Of a DNA stretch of 15,497 bases, positions 7,704-15,068 are shown in pieces. The stretch is from an uncultured cyanobacterium (lineage in GTDB: Bacteria > Cyanobacteriota > Cyanobacteriia > PCC-6307 > Cyanobiaceae): positions 1-15,497 of the forward strand of contig CAIYSK010000070.1 in assembly GCA_903928835.1 (NCBI GenBank), given 5' to 3'. The stretch's first letter is position 1; every line of letters begins with the position of its first letter. The notes under the pieces are model-generated. The model had not been told where the DNA came from. It did no database searches and saw nothing but the letters and a program-made list of their open reading frames with translations. The translations under genes were made by a program, and so were the position numbers.

Positions 7704-9022
7704 GCGCCTTGCCCTTGGCCAGGCCCCTGCAGGTGCGCATGCCGCGCTGCCTGTTGGATCCTGCCCTCCAAACCTTGCCCCGGGCCGATCAGGAGGGGCT
7801 GGTGGCCGTGCAAATCGACCATGCCGCAGGCCTGGTGCGGGCGATCCAGCCCCTGGCCCCGGGCGGCGATGGCGACCCTTTGCCCCTGGCCCTGACCCCT
7901 TTGGTGGAGCCCCATGCCCACCTGGACAAGGCCTTCACCGGTGCCCTCTTCCCGAACTGGGAGGGAACCATTGCCGAGGCCTTGGCCCAAAACCAGCGGG
8001 AGCATGGCCAACGCAGCGAAGCCCAGGTGTTGGCTAGGGCGGAAGCGGCCTTGGAGCGGGGTTGGCGCTATGGCCTGCGGGCGATGCGCACCCATATCGA
8101 TAGCGGGGGCCCTGGGGCCCAGGCCAGTTGGCAGGCCCTGCTGGCCCTGCGCCAGCGTTGGCAGGGCCGGGTCGATTTGCAGTTGGTGGCCCTGGTGCCG
8201 CTGCTGTATTGGCTTAGCCCCGAGGGGAAGGCCTTCGCCCGGCAGGTGGCCGATTGGGGCGGCTTGCTCGGCGGGGTTCTCTGGCCTCCCTATGGCGGTT
8301 CCGCTCTGGCGGAGCAGGAAGCCTTGGCCGCCCTGCTGGTCCTGGCGGAGCAGGGCGGCTGCGGGGTGGATTTGCATGTGGATGAATCCGACCGGCAACC
8401 GGGACGGGGCGTGGCCCTGGTGGCCCGGCTGGCTTTGGAGCAGCGGAGCATGGTGCCGATCACCTGCAGCCACAGCTGCAGCATGGGCCTGTTGGGCGAG
8501 AGGGCCCTCGACCGACTAGCCGACCAGATGGCCGCCGCTGGCCTGGGGGTGGTGGCCTTGCCGATCACCAACCAGTGGCTGCTGGGCCGTCGCCCCGGCC
8601 AGACGCCGGTGCAGCGGGCCCAGGCGCCGATTCGCAACCTGCAGCGGGCTGGGGTGACGGTGGCAGTCGGCGCCGACAACTTGCAAGATCCCTGGTTCCC
8701 AGGCGGTGACGGCGATCCGATTGAATTGCTGCGCTTTGCTCTGCCGGCCTGCCATCTGGTGCCGATTCAGCGCCAGGGTTTAGCGCCTTTTACCACCGCC
8801 CCATCGGCCCTACTGGGCTTGGCCTGGGATGGGGTGTTGCGGGTGGGCGGCCCCGCGGATCTGGTGGTGCTGGCGGCCAGGGGTTGGGCGGAGCTGCTGG
8901 CCCGCTGCCCCCAGCGGCGGGTGCTGCGGGCGGGCCAATGGCTCGAGCCCCCTGGGGCAGAGCAGCCGTCACCGCTTTTGGCGGGGCTGCTGGCAGGCAC
9001 CATGGCAGCAGCGGGAGCTTGA
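7700..9022 (+). CDS. CodA-like metal-dependent amidohydrolase (cytosine deaminase family, substrate unknown)
   Basis: A protein of 440 residues from GTG at 7700, chosen because it overlaps the previous stop as GTGA. It is an amidohydrolase-superfamily TIM barrel that lines up with cytosine deaminase CodA along its length. Seen: the first metal motif PHAHLDK (H72, H74), MRTHIDSG (129-136), LHVDESD (metal H226, catalytic E229), SHS (H258) and GADNLQDPW (metal D326, W332), then the beta-sandwich strands returning at GVLRVGGPADLVVL. All metal and proton-shuttle residues are present, so hydrolysis or deamination is expected. Two substrate-contact positions differ from E. coli CodA: Gln156 corresponds to Pro167 and Asp314 to Asn327 in my by-eye alignment. 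Cytosine may therefore not be the substrate; other cyclic amidines, ureas or triazine-like compounds are handled by relatives. It is probably cytoplasmic. The stop overlaps the next start as TTGA. Confidence 0.85.
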   Translation: MSALPLARPLQVRMPRCLLDPALQTLPRADQEGLVAVQIDHAAGLVRAIQPLAPGGDGDPLPLALTPLVEPHAHLDKAFTGALFPNWEGTIAEALAQNQREHGQRSEAQVLARAEAALERGWRYGLRAMRTHIDSGGPGAQASWQALLALRQRWQGRVDLQLVALVPLLYWLSPEGKAFARQVADWGGLLGGVLWPPYGGSALAEQEALAALLVLAEQGGCGVDLHVDESDRQPGRGVALVARLALEQRSMVPITCSHSCSMGLLGERALDRLADQMAAAGLGVVALPITNQWLLGRRPGQTPVQRAQAPIRNLQRAGVTVAVGADNLQDPWFPGGDGDPIELLRFALPACHLVPIQRQGLAPFTTAPSALLGLAWDGVLRVGGPADLVVLAARGWAELLARCPQRRVLRAGQWLEPPGAEQPSPLLAGLLAGTMAAAGA

Positions 9023-10413
9023 AGCTGAATCACCCAGAAGTTGACGCGTTGCGGGTGAGCGGGGCCCAGGTGGAGGCCCTGGCCGCTGAATTGGCCCAGG
9101 CCGATCCCAGCCTCCGGCTGCTGGTAGGCGGGGCAGAGCTCCAGCGGCTGTCGCGGGATTTTTACGATTATTCGCCCGTGTTGGTGCCCCAGTTAGAGGG
9201 TTGCTGCGCCCAGCTGGCCATCCTGGCCACCAGCGTTGAGCAGGTGCAGCTGGTGGCTGGGGCCTGCAGCCGCCATGGGGTGCCCCTGACCCTGCGGGGG
9301 GCGGGAACGGGCAATTACGGCCAGTGCGTGCCCTTGGCTGGCGGGGTGGTGCTCGAGCTCAAGGGGCTGAACCGGGTGCGCTCCATCGATCCCGAAACCG
9401 GTGTGGTGGAGGTGGAGGCGGGCTGCGGACTGGCCCCATTGGATCAGCAGTTGGCCAGCCACGGGCGGGCCCTGCGCCTGGTGCCCAGCACCTACCGCAG
9501 CGCCACGGTGGGGGGCTTCATAGGTGGGGGCTCCGGCGGGATTGGCTCGCTGCGCTGGGGTTTTTTGCGCGATCCAGGCAACGTACTCGGCCTGGAAGTG
9601 GTGACGGTGGAGGACCAGCCCAGGCTGTTGCGCCTGGATGGGGAGGCCAGCGAACCGCTCAACCACGCCTATGGCACCAACGGCATCATCACGGCCCTGC
9701 GCCTCGCCACCACCGAGGCGGTGGCCTGGCAGCAGCTGGTGGTGGGTTTTGGGAGCTTCGATCGGGCCCTCGCTGCGGCGGGTCAGTTGGGGCAATCAGC
9801 CCTGCTTCTGGAGGCCATCACTCTGCTGGAGGCTCCGGTGGCGGCGGCCATGCCCTGGCCTGCTGGCTGTCCGATGCCAGCGCCTGGCGAGCACCGCCTG
9901 CTGCTGTGGGCCGCTCCCGATGCCCTCGAAACCCTGCCGGCCTGGTTGGCTGGGTTGGGGGGTTCTGTGCGCTGGCAGGTGGCGGCAGCTGCGGCGGGCC
10001 CCGGGCTGCCCCTGCGGGAACTCAGCTGGAACCACACCACCCTCCATTGGCGCGCCCATCACCCCGGCTGGACCTACCTCCAGCTGCTGTTGCCCCAGCC
10101 TGAAGCGGCCTGTGTGGATGCCCTGCGCCAGCGCTGGGGCGACGACCTGCTCTGGCATTTTGAGGCGGTTCGCCAGGCGGGGGCGGCCCGGTTGGCGGCC
10201 TTGCCCCTGGTGCGCTGGCGGGGGGCAGAGCCTCTCGAGGCGCTGATGGCCCACTGCCAAGAGCTGGGGGCGTTTGTGTTCAATCCCCATGTGATCACCG
10301 CGGAAGACGGTGGTTTGGGGGTGGTGGATGCCGACCAGGTGGCAGCCAAGGCGGCCTACGACCCGGCGGGCCTGCTCAACCCAGGCAAATTGCGGGGCTG
10401 GCTGGAGCGCTAG
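9019..10413 (+). CDS. FAD-binding oxidoreductase (PCMH/GlcD-type)
   Basis: A protein of 464 residues taken from TTG at 9019, which overlaps the preceding stop as TTGA. A GGGAG lies just upstream but very close. GTG at 9055 or TTG at 9049 are alternatives. The FAD-binding PCMH domain spans about 55-235. It has the pyrophosphate-binding loop LRGAGTGNYGQ (92-102), GGVVLELKGLNRV (108-120), VEVEAGCGL (130-138), PSTYRSATVGGFIGGGSGGIGS (156-177) and YGTNGIIT. The C-terminus ends in DPAGLLNPGKL, the closing motif common in the GlcD/D-lactate dehydrogenase family. The middle substrate domain is divergent and I cannot name the substrate. No covalent-flavin His or iron-sulfur Cys motif is seen. Coupling to the CodA-like gene suggests action on a related compound. 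The stop is only 4 bases from the convergent pentapeptide gene's stop. Confidence 0.87.
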   Translation: MKLNHPEVDALRVSGAQVEALAAELAQADPSLRLLVGGAELQRLSRDFYDYSPVLVPQLEGCCAQLAILATSVEQVQLVAGACSRHGVPLTLRGAGTGNYGQCVPLAGGVVLELKGLNRVRSIDPETGVVEVEAGCGLAPLDQQLASHGRALRLVPSTYRSATVGGFIGGGSGGIGSLRWGFLRDPGNVLGLEVVTVEDQPRLLRLDGEASEPLNHAYGTNGIITALRLATTEAVAWQQLVVGFGSFDRALAAAGQLGQSALLLEAITLLEAPVAAAMPWPAGCPMPAPGEHRLLLWAAPDALETLPAWLAGLGGSVRWQVAAAAAGPGLPLRELSWNHTTLHWRAHHPGWTYLQLLLPQPEAACVDALRQRWGDDLLWHFEAVRQAGAARLAALPLVRWRGAEPLEALMAHCQELGAFVFNPHVITAEDGGLGVVDADQVAAKAAYDPAGLLNPGKLRGWLER

Positions 10414-10417
10414 CCCA

Positions 10418-10909
10418 TCAGCAGCCGAGGCTGGCCCGGGTGTTGACCCCCGTGGTGGGGTTGGTGCCTTCGGCGTCCCGGCAGAGGGAGCGTTGGTCGA
10501 GCCGATCAATCAGGGCATCGCTGAAGTCTGCATTGGTGACTGTGGCCCCAATGAAGCTGCTGCCTGAGGCGATGGAGCCGGCAAGCACCGCATTGGTGAA
10601 ATCGGCGCCGCTGAAATCCACTTTGTCCATCAACACGTTGCTGAGGTCGGCCCCGGCGAAGTTGGCTTCGGGAAATGCGGCCTGGGTCAAGATCGCACCG
10701 TGCAGGTCGGAGCCCCTGAAATCGGCATGGCGACCGCTGGCGCCGGCGAAGGAGGTGTCGGCCAGGTCGCGGTTGCTGAAGTTCTGCTCGTTTTGGTTGG
10801 TGAGGGTGTAATCCACGCCTTCAAAGGCGAGGGCCGGGGCGATCCCCGCCCCAAGACTGATGGCCATGGAGATCATCAGGCTGATCAGAAGGTGGATGAC
10901 CTGGGCCAT
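10418..10909 (-). CDS. Exported pentapeptide-repeat protein
   Basis: A 163-residue protein from the ATG at 10909. Residues 1-28 form a signal peptide: a long hydrophobic run ending in APALA, a good signal peptidase I site before FEG. The mature part carries about 15-18 pentapeptide repeats (residues 44-135), such as ADFRG, SDLHG, ANFAG, ADLSN, VDFSG and ADFTN, which build a right-handed quadrilateral beta helix. It closes with a C-terminal module, SLCRDAEGTNPTTGVNTRASLGC, holding C143 and C163, which may form a disulfide. Cyanobacteria have many such proteins in the thylakoid lumen or periplasm, and their function is mostly unknown. The reading frame continues open upstream into folC, but the signal peptide marks this ATG as the start. 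The folC stop lies 20 bases upstream on the same strand, so co-transcription is likely. Confidence 0.9.
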   Translation of the reverse strand: MAQVIHLLISLMISMAISLGAGIAPALAFEGVDYTLTNQNEQNFSNRDLADTSFAGASGRHADFRGSDLHGAILTQAAFPEANFAGADLSNVLMDKVDFSGADFTNAVLAGSIASGSSFIGATVTNADFSDALIDRLDQRSLCRDAEGTNPTTGVNTRASLGC

Positions 10910-10929
10910 GGAGATCGCTCTCGGGAGAT

Positions 10930-12186
10930 TCACTCTCTCGCAACTCTGGCGAGGAGATGGCCAATCAGATACAGAGAACCCGCCACCAGCACCGGAGGGG
11001 GGGCTTGGCCTGCGGCGGAGTCCTGGCCTGCGGCGGTGGCTTGCTCGAGGGCCGTGTCGAGGTCTTGGGCGCTTTGCAGGGCCTGGCTCCAGGCGGGGCA
11101 GGCGGCCTGCAGGGCTTCTGCGCTCCAGCTGGCATGGCCGGGCACGGGCACGATCCAGGCCCGATCGCCCTGGGCCAGCAGGATCTCCAGGATTTCGGGG
11201 CCCGCTTTGTTGGCGAGCATGCCCAGCACCCAATGGCGCCCGGCTTGGCCATCGTCCTGGTTTGCTGAGCGGCGGTCTAGCTCCAACCTCAGGACTTGGG
11301 CCGCCGGGGGGTTGTGGGCCCCATCCAGCAGGAGCTCATGGCCGCGCCACTGGTGCTGTTGCAGGCGCCCCGGCCAGCGGGCTTGGGCGAAGCCGGTGCG
11401 AATGGCACTGTCGCTAATGGCCCAGCCCTGCTCCGAGAGGGTGTGCAGCATGCCTAGGGCCACGGCCCCATTGCTGGCCTGGATGGCGCCGGGGATGCCC
11501 ATGGCCCATGGGCCCAAATCCAGGGGTTCCACCCAGCGCAGCTCGGCCCCGCAGGCAGCGGCCCGCTGCTGGAGCACGGCCGCCACCTCGGGGCTTTGGG
11601 CCGCGCTAATGGCGGTGCAGCCCCGTTGGAGCACCCCGGCTTTTTCGGCGGCAATGGCGGCTGCAGTGGCTCCTAGAAACTCGCTGTGATCAAGCCCGAT
11701 CGAGCCAAAGCCGACCACACCCCGATCGGGATGGCAGGTGGTGGCATCGAGCCGGCCCCCCAGCCCCACCTCCAGCACCACCAAGGGGCAACCCGCTGTA
11801 GCAAAGGCGCAAAAGGCGCCAGCCGTTACCAGTTCGAAGGGGGTGAGCCGGTGGCGCTGGCCCAGGCTCTGCAGCGTCTGAAGCTGGTGGCGCAGGGTGG
11901 CTTCGCTGATGGGACTGGTGCCGATGCGGATCCGCTCGCACCAACTCACCAGATGGGGGGAGGTGTAGAGGCCTGCGTTGATGCCGGCGGCCAGCAGGCT
12001 GCTGTGCACCAGGGTGGCGATTGAGCCCTTGCCGTTGGTGCCCGCCACCTGAACGGCCGCGAATTGGCGTTCGGGGTGACCCAGCTCGGCGAGGGCGGCC
12101 TGGAGCCGATCTAGGCCCAGGTCGACCCCGCGGCGGCTGAAGGGTTCGATCAGATCTGCAAAGGGATCAGCCAAGGGATCAGCCAA
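10930..12186 (-). CDS. folC: Bifunctional folylpolyglutamate synthase/dihydrofolate synthase
   Basis: A Mur-ligase-like ATP-dependent enzyme that adds glutamate to dihydropteroate and to folates in the cytoplasm. It has 418 residues. Seen: FSRRGVDLGLDRLQAAL (16-32), typical of the family N-terminus; the P-loop GTNGKGS (49-55); YTSPHLVSWCERIRI, the folate-loop region; LDHSEFLG; and DGAHNPPAA in the C-terminal domain. All are diagnostic of FolC rather than MurC-F. The start is unusual. A perfect 12-bp duplication gives two in-frame TTG codons, at 12186 and 12174. The first overlaps the argD stop by 8 bases, and the second lies 4 bases after it. Either would be coupled to argD translation. The N-terminus reads MADPLADPFADL with the first start. 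A pentapeptide-repeat gene follows 20 bases downstream. Confidence 0.95.
   Translation of the reverse strand: MADPLADPFADLIEPFSRRGVDLGLDRLQAALAELGHPERQFAAVQVAGTNGKGSIATLVHSSLLAAGINAGLYTSPHLVSWCERIRIGTSPISEATLRHQLQTLQSLGQRHRLTPFELVTAGAFCAFATAGCPLVVLEVGLGGRLDATTCHPDRGVVGFGSIGLDHSEFLGATAAAIAAEKAGVLQRGCTAISAAQSPEVAAVLQQRAAACGAELRWVEPLDLGPWAMGIPGAIQASNGAVALGMLHTLSEQGWAISDSAIRTGFAQARWPGRLQQHQWRGHELLLDGAHNPPAAQVLRLELDRRSANQDDGQAGRHWVLGMLANKAGPEILEILLAQGDRAWIVPVPGHASWSAEALQAACPAWSQALQSAQDLDTALEQATAAGQDSAAGQAPPPVLVAGSLYLIGHLLARVARE
12161..12184. repeat. Perfect 12-bp tandem duplication at the argD/folC junction
   Basis: The plus strand reads aagggatcagcc twice in a row (12161-12172 and 12173-12184) and continues aagg. 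It covers the argD stop codon and the folC start. Each copy supplies an in-frame TTG for folC, and the duplication adds four residues (LADP) if the upstream TTG is used. Confidence 0.9.
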
Positions 12187-13372
12187 GGCTGATCAAGGCC
12201 CGCTCTAACCGGGCCACCGCCTTGCGCAGGTGCCGCGGCTGGATCACCAAGGGGGGCACAAAGCGCACCACCTGGGGGCCGGCGGGAACCACCAGCAACC
12301 CTTGGTCCATGGCCGCCTTGACCAGCTCGATGGCGGCGGGGGCCTCGGGTCGCAGCACCAAGCCCTGCAGGAGTCCCCAGCCCCGCACCCCTTCCAGCTG
12401 GCCGGGGTGGCGACTCACCAGCTCACTCAGGAGCTTTTGAAGCAGAACGCCCATCGCCTCGACGTGGGCGGGGAGTTGGCGGCGGCTGACTTCTTCGGCC
12501 ACGGTGAGGGCGGCGCGGCAGGCCAGGGGGTTGCCGCCGAAGGTGCTCGCGTGCTCTCCGGGTTGGAAGTGATCCACCGAGGATTTCACGGCGAGGGCGC
12601 CAATGGGGAAACCCCCGCCCAACCCCTTGGCCAGGGTGATGGCATCGGGCTCGACCCCCAACTTTTGATAGCCCCACAGGCAGCCGCTGCGGCCCACGCC
12701 CACCTGCACCTCATCGAAGATCAACAGGATGTTCTTTTGGCTGCAAAGCTCCCGCACCCGCTGGAAGAAGGCGGGGTTGCCGGGGTGGACGCCCCCTTCG
12801 CCTTGGAGGGGTTCGAGCATCACGGCTGCCACCCTGGGGCCGGCCGCCTCACTGCGGCTGAGCAGGGCCTCGAAGGCGGCGATGTCGTTGTAGGGAAAGT
12901 ACTGGAATCCCTGCACCATGGGCTCAAAGCCCTGGTGATATTTGGGTTGGCCGGTTGCCGTGACGGCGGCGAGGGTGCGTCCGTGGAAGCTGGCCTGGGC
13001 GGTGAGAATGATTGGCGTTTCAGAGCTGGTGCTGCCGATGCCCCGGGCGATGCGGCCATGCTTGCGGGCCAATTTGATCGCCGCCTCGTTGGCCTCGGCG
13101 CCGGAATTGCAGAAGAACACCGTGTCGGTGCAGCTGTTGGCCGTGATCCAGGCGGCCAGTTGCTCCTGCTCAGGGATCCGATAGAGGTTGGAGACGTGCT
13201 GGAGCTTGCCCAGCTGCCGGCCCAGTTGGCGGCGCATCACGCCACTGCTGTGGCCCAGGGTGCAGACGGCGATCCCGGCGACGCAGTCGAGGTAGCGCTT
13301 GCCGTTGTGATCCCACACCCAAACTCCCCTACCCCGAACCAGCTCGAGGGGGAAGCGCCCGTAGGTGTTCAT
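12179..13372 (-). CDS. argD: Acetylornithine aminotransferase
   Basis: A class III PLP aminotransferase that converts N-acetylglutamate semialdehyde to N-acetylornithine in arginine synthesis; members may also act on succinyl-diaminopimelate precursors. It has 397 residues from the ATG at 13372. Seen: TYGRFPLELVRGRGVWVWD (3-21), the cofactor phosphate site NSGAEANEAAIK (89-100), FHGRT (129-133), EPLQGEGG (187-194), FDEVQVGVGRSG (219-230) with D220 contacting the pyridine N, and the Schiff-base lysine K249 in TLAKGLGGGFPIGA. The open frame continues upstream into the tRNA-Leu gene, but that part is only translated tRNA, so it is excluded; GTG at 13375 is an equal alternative. An AGGGAGG lies about 20 bases upstream within an inverted repeat. 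Operon order: murA, tRNA-Leu, argD, folC. Confidence 0.95.
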   Translation of the reverse strand: MNTYGRFPLELVRGRGVWVWDHNGKRYLDCVAGIAVCTLGHSSGVMRRQLGRQLGKLQHVSNLYRIPEQEQLAAWITANSCTDTVFFCNSGAEANEAAIKLARKHGRIARGIGSTSSETPIILTAQASFHGRTLAAVTATGQPKYHQGFEPMVQGFQYFPYNDIAAFEALLSRSEAAGPRVAAVMLEPLQGEGGVHPGNPAFFQRVRELCSQKNILLIFDEVQVGVGRSGCLWGYQKLGVEPDAITLAKGLGGGFPIGALAVKSSVDHFQPGEHASTFGGNPLACRAALTVAEEVSRRQLPAHVEAMGVLLQKLLSELVSRHPGQLEGVRGWGLLQGLVLRPEAPAAIELVKAAMDQGLLVVPAGPQVVRFVPPLVIQPRHLRKAVARLERALISLG

Positions 13373-13391
13373 CACCGCCGACTGGGCTGGT

Positions 13392-13409
13392 GCCTCCCTG
13401 GGTGGAGGC
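13392..13409 (-). promoter_or_regulatory. Inverted repeat between tRNA-Leu and argD
   Basis: GCCTCC and GGAGGC form a perfect 6-bp stem with a 6-base loop, 4 bases after the tRNA-Leu 3' end and 19 bases before the argD ATG. There is no T-run, so termination is unlikely. The downstream arm contains the only Shine-Dalgarno-like sequence (GGGAGG) before argD, so pairing could hide it. It may also aid tRNA 3' processing. The function is inferred. Confidence 0.4.
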
Positions 13410-13413
13410 TCGA

Positions 13414-13495
13414 TGGGAGCGGTGGGACTCGAACCCACAAACCCGAAGGCGTTCGATTTTGAGTCGAATGCGTCTACCAATTCCGCCACGCTCCC
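13414..13495 (-). tRNA. tRNA-Leu (CAA)
   Basis: A class II tRNA on the minus strand, 82 bases. The acceptor GGGAGCG pairs perfectly with CGCTCCC and the discriminator is A. The D region is TGGCGGAATTGGTAGACGC. The anticodon arm is TTCGA-CTCAAAA-TCGAA with anticodon CAA, reading UUG. An extended variable region (CGCCTTCGGGTTT) follows, and the T arm is GTGGG-TTCGAGT-CCCAC. No CCA is encoded. There is no intron, unlike the UAA isoacceptor of many cyanobacteria. It lies 12 bases after the murA stop and 41 bases before argD, so it is probably processed from a murA-argD transcript. Confidence 0.97.
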
Positions 13496-13507
13496 CCGCG
13501 TGGGAGC

Positions 13508-14833
13508 TTACGCCGCCACGTTCACCAGGGCTGGACTGGCGCTGACCCGTTCGATACAAGCTCCTGCCGCATTGAGCTTGTCCTCCAGGCCGGCGTAGCC
13601 GCGGTCGAGGTATTCGAGGCCCCGCACCGTGGTGATGCCTTCCGCTGCCAGCCCCGCCAGCACCATGGCGGCGGAGGCGCGCAGGTCGGTGCCCTGCACG
13701 GGGGCGCCGCTGAGTTGGGGCACGCCCTCCACAAAGGCCGTGTTGCCTTGCATCCGGATGGCAGCACCCATGCGCTGCAGTTCAGCCACGTGCTGCAGGC
13801 GGTTTTCGAAAATGTTTTCGGTGATCACGCTGGTGCCCTGGGCGGTGGCCAGCAGGCTCATGAAGGGGGCTTGTAGGTCGGTGGGGAAGCCAGGGAAGGG
13901 CTGGGTTCTTAGGTCAACAGCTGTGATCCGATTCGCCTTCACGGTGAGGCCAATGCCGTCGTGCTGAATGGTGCAGCCGGCCTCCTCGAGTTTGGTGATC
14001 ACCGCCCCGAGATGGTCGGGAATCACCGGCGAGATCCGCAGGTGGGACCGGGTGATGGCGGCGGCAAGCATGAAGGTGCCGGCTTCAATGCGATCTGGAA
14101 TCACGGCGTAGTCGGCGCCGTGGAGTCGCTCCACCCCGGTGATCGTGATGGTTGGGGTGCCGGCACCCCGCACCCGGGCACCCATGGCAAGGAGTAGGCC
14201 GGCCAGGTCCACCACTTCGGGCTCCAGCGCGGCGTTTTCAATCACCGTTTCGCCGTCGGCAAGGGCGGCGGCCATCATCAAGGTTTCGGTGGCGCCCACG
14301 CTGGGGCAATCGAGATAGATGCGCCCACCGGTGAGGCGGTGGGCCCGCCCGGGCACCACGGCGGTGACGACCCCGTGCTCAATGGTGACCTGGGCGCCGA
14401 GGGCTTTGAGGCCCTTGACATGCTCCACCACGGGACGGGTGCCGATCTGGCAGCCGCCGGGCAGGGGCACCTTGGCCATGCCCATGCGCGCCAGGAGGGG
14501 GCCGATGCAGAAGAAGCTGGCCCGCAGGCTGTTCACCAGCTCGTAGGGAGCGGTGGAATTGTTGATGTGATTGCCGTTGAGCTCGATGCCGTCGGCGGTG
14601 TGGTTCACCGTGCCGCCGAGGCTGCGCAGCATCTCGCCCATGGCGCTGATGTCGGTGAGCGGCGGCACATTGCGCAGCCGAATCGTGTCGCGGGTGAGCA
14701 GGCAGGCAGCCATCAGCACCAGGGCTGAATTCTTGGCGCCACTGACGCGCAACTCGCCAGAGAGCTTGCGGCCACCAGAGATTTCAAGCTGGGGATTGAG
14801 AATCGTTTGAGATTGGACAGCAGTCAAGATCAT
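13508..14833 (-). CDS. murA: UDP-N-acetylglucosamine 1-carboxyvinyltransferase
   Basis: This enzyme transfers enolpyruvate from PEP to UDP-GlcNAc, the first committed step of peptidoglycan synthesis in the cytoplasm. It has 441 residues, of usual length plus a short N-terminal lead. Seen: [15 protein letters not shown] with K34, the catalytic-loop [15 protein letters not shown] with C128 (the residue attacked by fosfomycin), [26 protein letters not shown], and [18 protein letters not shown]. The intact Cys suggests fosfomycin sensitivity rather than the natural Cys-to-Asp resistance. The ATG at 14833 has the best ribosome site in the window, AGAGGAGGGA, about 11 bases upstream. The upstream gap (14834-14972) must hold its promoter. 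Downstream, tRNA-Leu begins 12 bases after the stop, with no terminator between. Confidence 0.97.
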   Translation of the reverse strand: MILTAVQSQTILNPQLEISGGRKLSGELRVSGAKNSALVLMAACLLTRDTIRLRNVPPLTDISAMGEMLRSLGGTVNHTADGIELNGNHINNSTAPYELVNSLRASFFCIGPLLARMGMAKVPLPGGCQIGTRPVVEHVKGLKALGAQVTIEHGVVTAVVPGRAHRLTGGRIYLDCPSVGATETLMMAAALADGETVIENAALEPEVVDLAGLLLAMGARVRGAGTPTITITGVERLHGADYAVIPDRIEAGTFMLAAAITRSHLRISPVIPDHLGAVITKLEEAGCTIQHDGIGLTVKANRITAVDLRTQPFPGFPTDLQAPFMSLLATAQGTSVITENIFENRLQHVAELQRMGAAIRMQGNTAFVEGVPQLSGAPVQGTDLRASAAMVLAGLAAEGITTVRGLEYLDRGYAGLEDKLNAAGACIERVSASPALVNVAA

Positions 14834-14884
14834 GGACGGCTGTCCCTCCTCTTACGCGGGCATGTTGACAACAAAAGGTGAGAC

Positions 14885-14896
14885 CGTCTAGACGGC
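14885..14896. promoter_or_regulatory. Perfect 12-bp palindrome upstream of murA
   Basis: CCGTCTAGACGG is a perfect palindrome 51-62 bases upstream of the murA ATG, in the 139-bp gap between murA and the divergent tRNA-Leu(CAG). Its place and symmetry would suit a dimeric repressor site, but I do not recognise it as the site of a known regulator. The same gap has a TTGACA on the plus strand (14865-14870) and a GTCGC-TATT-GCGAC hairpin (14953-14966) just before the tRNA. Confidence 0.4.
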
Positions 14897-14952
14897 CGCC
14901 GCTGGAACTGGCTCGATCCGCTGCTGCGGGGGTGATGGCGTATCTTTTTGGT

Positions 14953-14966
14953 GTCGCTATTGCGAC
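14953..14966. repeat. Short hairpin upstream of tRNA-Leu(CAG)
   Basis: GTCGC and GCGAC flank the loop TATT, ending 6 bases before the tRNA 5' end. It is a perfect 5-bp inverted repeat. It overlaps where a -10 element for the tRNA could lie (GCTATT), so it may be promoter, tRNA leader or chance. Confidence 0.3.
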
Positions 14967-14972
14967 GGCCAC

Positions 14973-15056
14973 GCGGATGTGGCGGAATTGGTAGACGCGC
15001 TAGTTTCAGGTACTAGTGGCAGCAATGTCGTGGGAGTTCAAGTCTCCCCATCCGCA
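14973..15056 (+). tRNA. tRNA-Leu (CAG)
   Basis: A class II tRNA of 84 bases. The acceptor GCGGATG pairs with CATCCGC and the discriminator is A. The D region is TGGCGGAATTGGTAGACGC, shared with the other tRNA-Leu here. The anticodon arm is CTAGT-TTCAGGT-ACTAG with anticodon CAG, reading CUG. The variable arm is TGGCAGCAATGTCG and the T arm is TGGGAGTTCAAGTCTCCC. No CCA is encoded. Five T follow within two bases, and a protein start codon follows 12 bases after the 3' end. A UUG- and a CUG-reading tRNA-Leu thus flank murA. Confidence 0.96.
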
Positions 15057-15068
15057 CTTTTTCCTTCA

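Noticed and set aside
12230..13462. 410-residue plus-strand ORF opposite argD
   Set aside because: It is a shadow of argD and the tRNA-Leu gene, with Gly/His/Gln-rich composition and no motif.
13373..13489. N-terminal extension of ArgD beginning MAELVDAFDSK
   Set aside because: This is the translation of the tRNA-Leu(CAA) gene and its trailer; the same false start appears in the other tRNA-Leu as MAELVDALVSG.
14865..14895. TTGACA followed by TAGACG or TCTAGA as a promoter for tRNA-Leu(CAG)
   Set aside because: The spacing is 18-19 bases, the -10 match is poor, and the site is about 80 bases from the tRNA start. Not strong enough to list.
14979..15068. Extension of the 82-aa protein upstream into tRNA-Leu(CAG)
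   Set aside because: It encodes tRNA structure, not protein; the ATG at 15069 is the first start outside the tRNA.
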